DNA of 10,232 nucleotides from Smittium mucronatum (lineage: Eukaryota > Kickxellomycota > Harpellomycetes > Harpellales > Legeriomycetaceae). Shown here piece after piece: positions 8,590 to 10,232 of this stretch. Numbering within the stretch: the first letter of the stretch is position 1; each line of letters opens with the position of its first letter. The translations under genes were made by a program, and so were the position numbers. The DNA lies in the NCBI GenBank assembly GCA_001953115.1, contig LSSL01000627.1, forward strand, positions 5,283 to 15,514, written 5' to 3'. The notes beneath the pieces are model-generated. The model was not told the origin of the DNA. It ran no database searches and worked only from the letters and a program-made list of their open reading frames with translations.

Positions 8590-8897
8590 TATCTATTAAA
8601 GTGGCAGAACGAGCATTTTCTTCTTATGCGAAGCTAAGCCCCATTTATGCTCTGCGATTCTTAGCACGCTCAAGGACTGTTTTAGTCATTTTATATTTTA
8701 GCTTTATAGTATATTTAGTTTTTAGTTTAGTTTTGAATACAATTACTATTATATTGTTCGAATTCAGTTTAACAGTGTTTATTATAGTCGTTTATTTATT
8801 ATTTTGTCTCTTACGTGGACTGGGATAATTACACGCAAGTCCGATTATAGTTTAGACGTTATATTTTTTTAGCGAATAAATTAGTTTGAATGTTGCT
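8590..8897 (+). other. Leader-like stretch before the coding relic, possible LTR or element 5' region
   Basis: Composition shifts at about 8600 from AT-rich desert to mixed sequence (GTGGCAGAACGAGC onward). A T- and TTTAG-rich stretch at about 8685-8815 follows, and then a G+C-richer patch with GGACT and AGTCC arms (about 8817-8842). A 75-codon frame at 8601-8828 starts at GTG and becomes almost entirely Ile, Val, Leu and Phe. I read that as an artefact of T-rich DNA rather than a membrane protein. The arrangement (T-rich segment, then short leader, then an ATG-initiated coding relic) would fit the U3/R/U5 and leader of a retroelement. No matching second LTR or primer-binding site was found, so this is a guess. 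Confidence 0.3.
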
Positions 8898-9358
8898 ATG
8901 GATATGGTTATTCGCAACCATGAGTTGGTCGAGTCCGGTGCTTACCCTTATGTTTTTGCTCCTGATGTGGAAGCTTGGCGAGAGGTAGCGGAAGATAGAG
9001 ATAGTGATGTTTCGGCATCGATCTCTATTGAATCCTTGAGTTGAGTGAAGACTTAGACCCATCGGTCAACTTGGCGGGAGAACCATTTATGGAATATCTT
9101 GTGTTTTCTTTACTGGAACTTTCGTTAAGTTCTTGCCCCAACCACCTGGCAAGGTTCTAGCCTATTATTCCTACTGCGGAGGCTGTAAAAACACTTATTG
9201 TTGTCAGTACAGGGAGCAATTGGCGAAGCGAGGATAGAAGGAGTAATGGAGCAATGCCTGCCCTAAAGTCTCTGCTGGGTGAGGGGGCAAAGTGTGCTAG
9301 TAATAGTGCTCTCAATTCTGCCTCTCCTTTAGTCACACAAAAACAGTTTAACATCTAA
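8898..9358 (+). pseudogene. Unidentified protein-coding relic in a G+C-rich island, one frameshift and one stop
   Basis: I do not recognise this protein. The first open segment runs from ATG 8898 to TGA 9042-9044 (48 codons). It reads HELVESGAYPYVFAPDVEAW and then an acidic Ser-rich stretch ending SISIESLS. The frame then moves by one base. The second frame is open from 9032 to TAA 9356-9358, starting SEDLDPSVNLAGEPF, broken only by TAG at 9158-9160, and ending SASPLVTQKQFNI. Together these give about 155 codons. G+C is high (33 of 60 in line 9241-9300), and codon use is unlike the flanks. An in-frame stop at 8877-8879 limits the start. The Pro, Trp and acidic Ser composition of the first half would suit a structural (Gag-like) protein or ORF1 of a retroelement, but no zinc knuckle, reverse transcriptase or integrase motif is present. 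Minus-strand readings of the same DNA (8859-9062, 9157-9354) look like shadows. Confidence 0.4.
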
Positions 9359-9364
9359 GACTTG

Positions 9365-9381
9365 TACCAGTCTAACTGGTA
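9365..9381. repeat. 7-bp perfect hairpin after the coding relic
   Basis: TACCAGT at 9365-9371 is the exact reverse complement of ACTGGTA at 9375-9381, with a three-base loop CTA. It begins seven bases after the final stop of the coding relic and lies near where base composition falls back to AT-rich, so it might mark the end of the element. Confidence 0.6.
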
Positions 9382-9384
9382 TAG

Positions 9385-10232
9385 GAAATCCACTTCCGAC
9401 AATATCCATCATGATATATCCCAAGCTGGCTATTATATACCAATACCGAATACAATCTGGATTATTTTCCTCTGGAGCTTTTAAAAGATACTTTTCCTAT
9501 AAATGAAAATTGCTAAAAAATATATTAAAATCATCTATCGATCCGTATTTTATTGTACTCGCCATAGTTACCATTTCATCTGGAAAATGAGAAAATTATC
9601 TTTTTACGTAGCATAATTTATGTTTTCCCGAAAATAAAAACTTTAGAATCTCTAAAATATGATGTTAATATAGAGAATACTTGTATAGACGCATAAATTA
9701 AAAGTGCTGCTTCTGGGTACTCCAAAAAAAAAAAAAGCTCAATCCTAAAAATTCCTATTCATATTTTTTTAAACAAAAGAGGAATCTTTTTTTTTTTCAG
9801 AGATTCTTTGATCGAACCGGTAATTATTTTTTATGGGTATTTTTGTTGAACATGCATTTATATTTTATGGTAGTCATATAGTGGAACGATTTTTATGAAT
9901 CTTCAAAAAAAAAGAGAGATTTAAAGTAGCAGCGAATATTTAATTGATAGTCTGGGTTATTTATCTTCCGTAATTTTCATTCAAGAAAGATCCTGATTTA
10001 ATATCTATAATAATATATTAGATTCATTCAAATCAAAGATGGTTAAGACATTTAGAATATCACTGATAATTTGATCAAAAAAAAAAAAATCATTTTTTTC
10101 CATTATCAAAAGTTTTTTCTTTTTCAAAATCTTTATTTATTATTTCATCAATATTCTGTGGTCTAGCAATTAGTCTTTGAAAATTTGAATTGGACATATT
10201 TAATAATATTTTTTTGTTCTTAAAATATCAGT
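9385..10232. other. AT-rich intergenic tail
   Basis: No gene is supported. The first ~100 bases are of intermediate composition and may still belong to the preceding island. The rest is A/T-run DNA with A13 at 9724-9736, T11 at 9787-9797 and A13 at 10077-10089. The T11 run is followed by CAG and, about 19 bases on, by GT. This resembles splice signals around a tiny exon, but no coding context supports it. Confidence 0.7.

Noticed and set aside
8598..8645. tRNA-like start (GTGGCAGAACGAGC) suggesting a tRNA-derived SINE
   Set aside because: It resembles a D-arm/box A only loosely. No box B, cloverleaf or poly-A tail could be found at a proper distance.
8601..8828. 75-codon frame that looks like a small membrane protein
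   Set aside because: It begins at GTG, and its hydrophobic half is a direct product of T-rich DNA. Nothing around it supports a gene.
9157..9354. Minus-strand frame rich in Leu/Ala/Ser
   Set aside because: Shadow of the + strand relic. The + strand reading links to the upstream frame with only one shift, whereas this one has no continuation.
9785..9825. Splice-acceptor-like T11-CAG followed by GT about 19 bases later
   Set aside because: Poly-T followed by CAG is expected by chance in this DNA, and there is no coding segment on either side.

Overview
This window looks like a gene-poor, strongly AT-rich stretch of a eukaryotic nuclear genome. Most of it is A/T-run sequence (a hand count of line 4141-4200 gives 12 G+C in 60). 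It has abundant poly-A/poly-T runs, trinucleotide and dinucleotide microsatellites, and no open frame longer than 75 codons on either strand. I see no rRNA, tRNA, CRISPR, prokaryotic operon or host protein-coding gene. The decayed eukaryotic-type Tc1/mariner transposase and the long non-coding spacers argue for a transposon-bearing eukaryote with an AT-rich genome. An arthropod, a microsporidian or an AT-rich fungus would all fit, and the sequence does not let me choose between them.

Layout. 1-93 is a perfect (CTA)31 microsatellite cut by the window edge. 94-5130 is an AT-rich desert with an (AT)n tract at 3097-3117. 5131-5697 is a sharply bounded G+C-richer island (29/60 in line 5461-5520). 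It is packed with inverted repeats, has a 43-bp tandem duplication, and ends in two consecutive hairpins. After an AT-rich spacer, 6133-6968 holds a dead Tc1/mariner-type transposase on the + strand. Its N-terminal DNA-binding part, linker and DDE catalytic core can be followed through three reading frames and several stops. 6969-8590 is AT-rich again, with a 62-bp polypyrimidine tract. 8590-9385 is a second G+C-rich island: a T-rich leader-like stretch, then a protein-coding relic readable over about 155 codons with one frameshift and one stop, then a short perfect hairpin. 9385-10232 returns to AT-rich filler.

How it fits together. The picture is of old mobile-element debris in an AT-rich desert: one identifiable DNA transposon and two unidentified G+C-rich elements or fragments. 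Nothing here is expected to be functional as a protein today. The two unidentified islands are the parts most worth a database search, because their base composition, hairpins and coding traces are not explained by the surrounding sequence.
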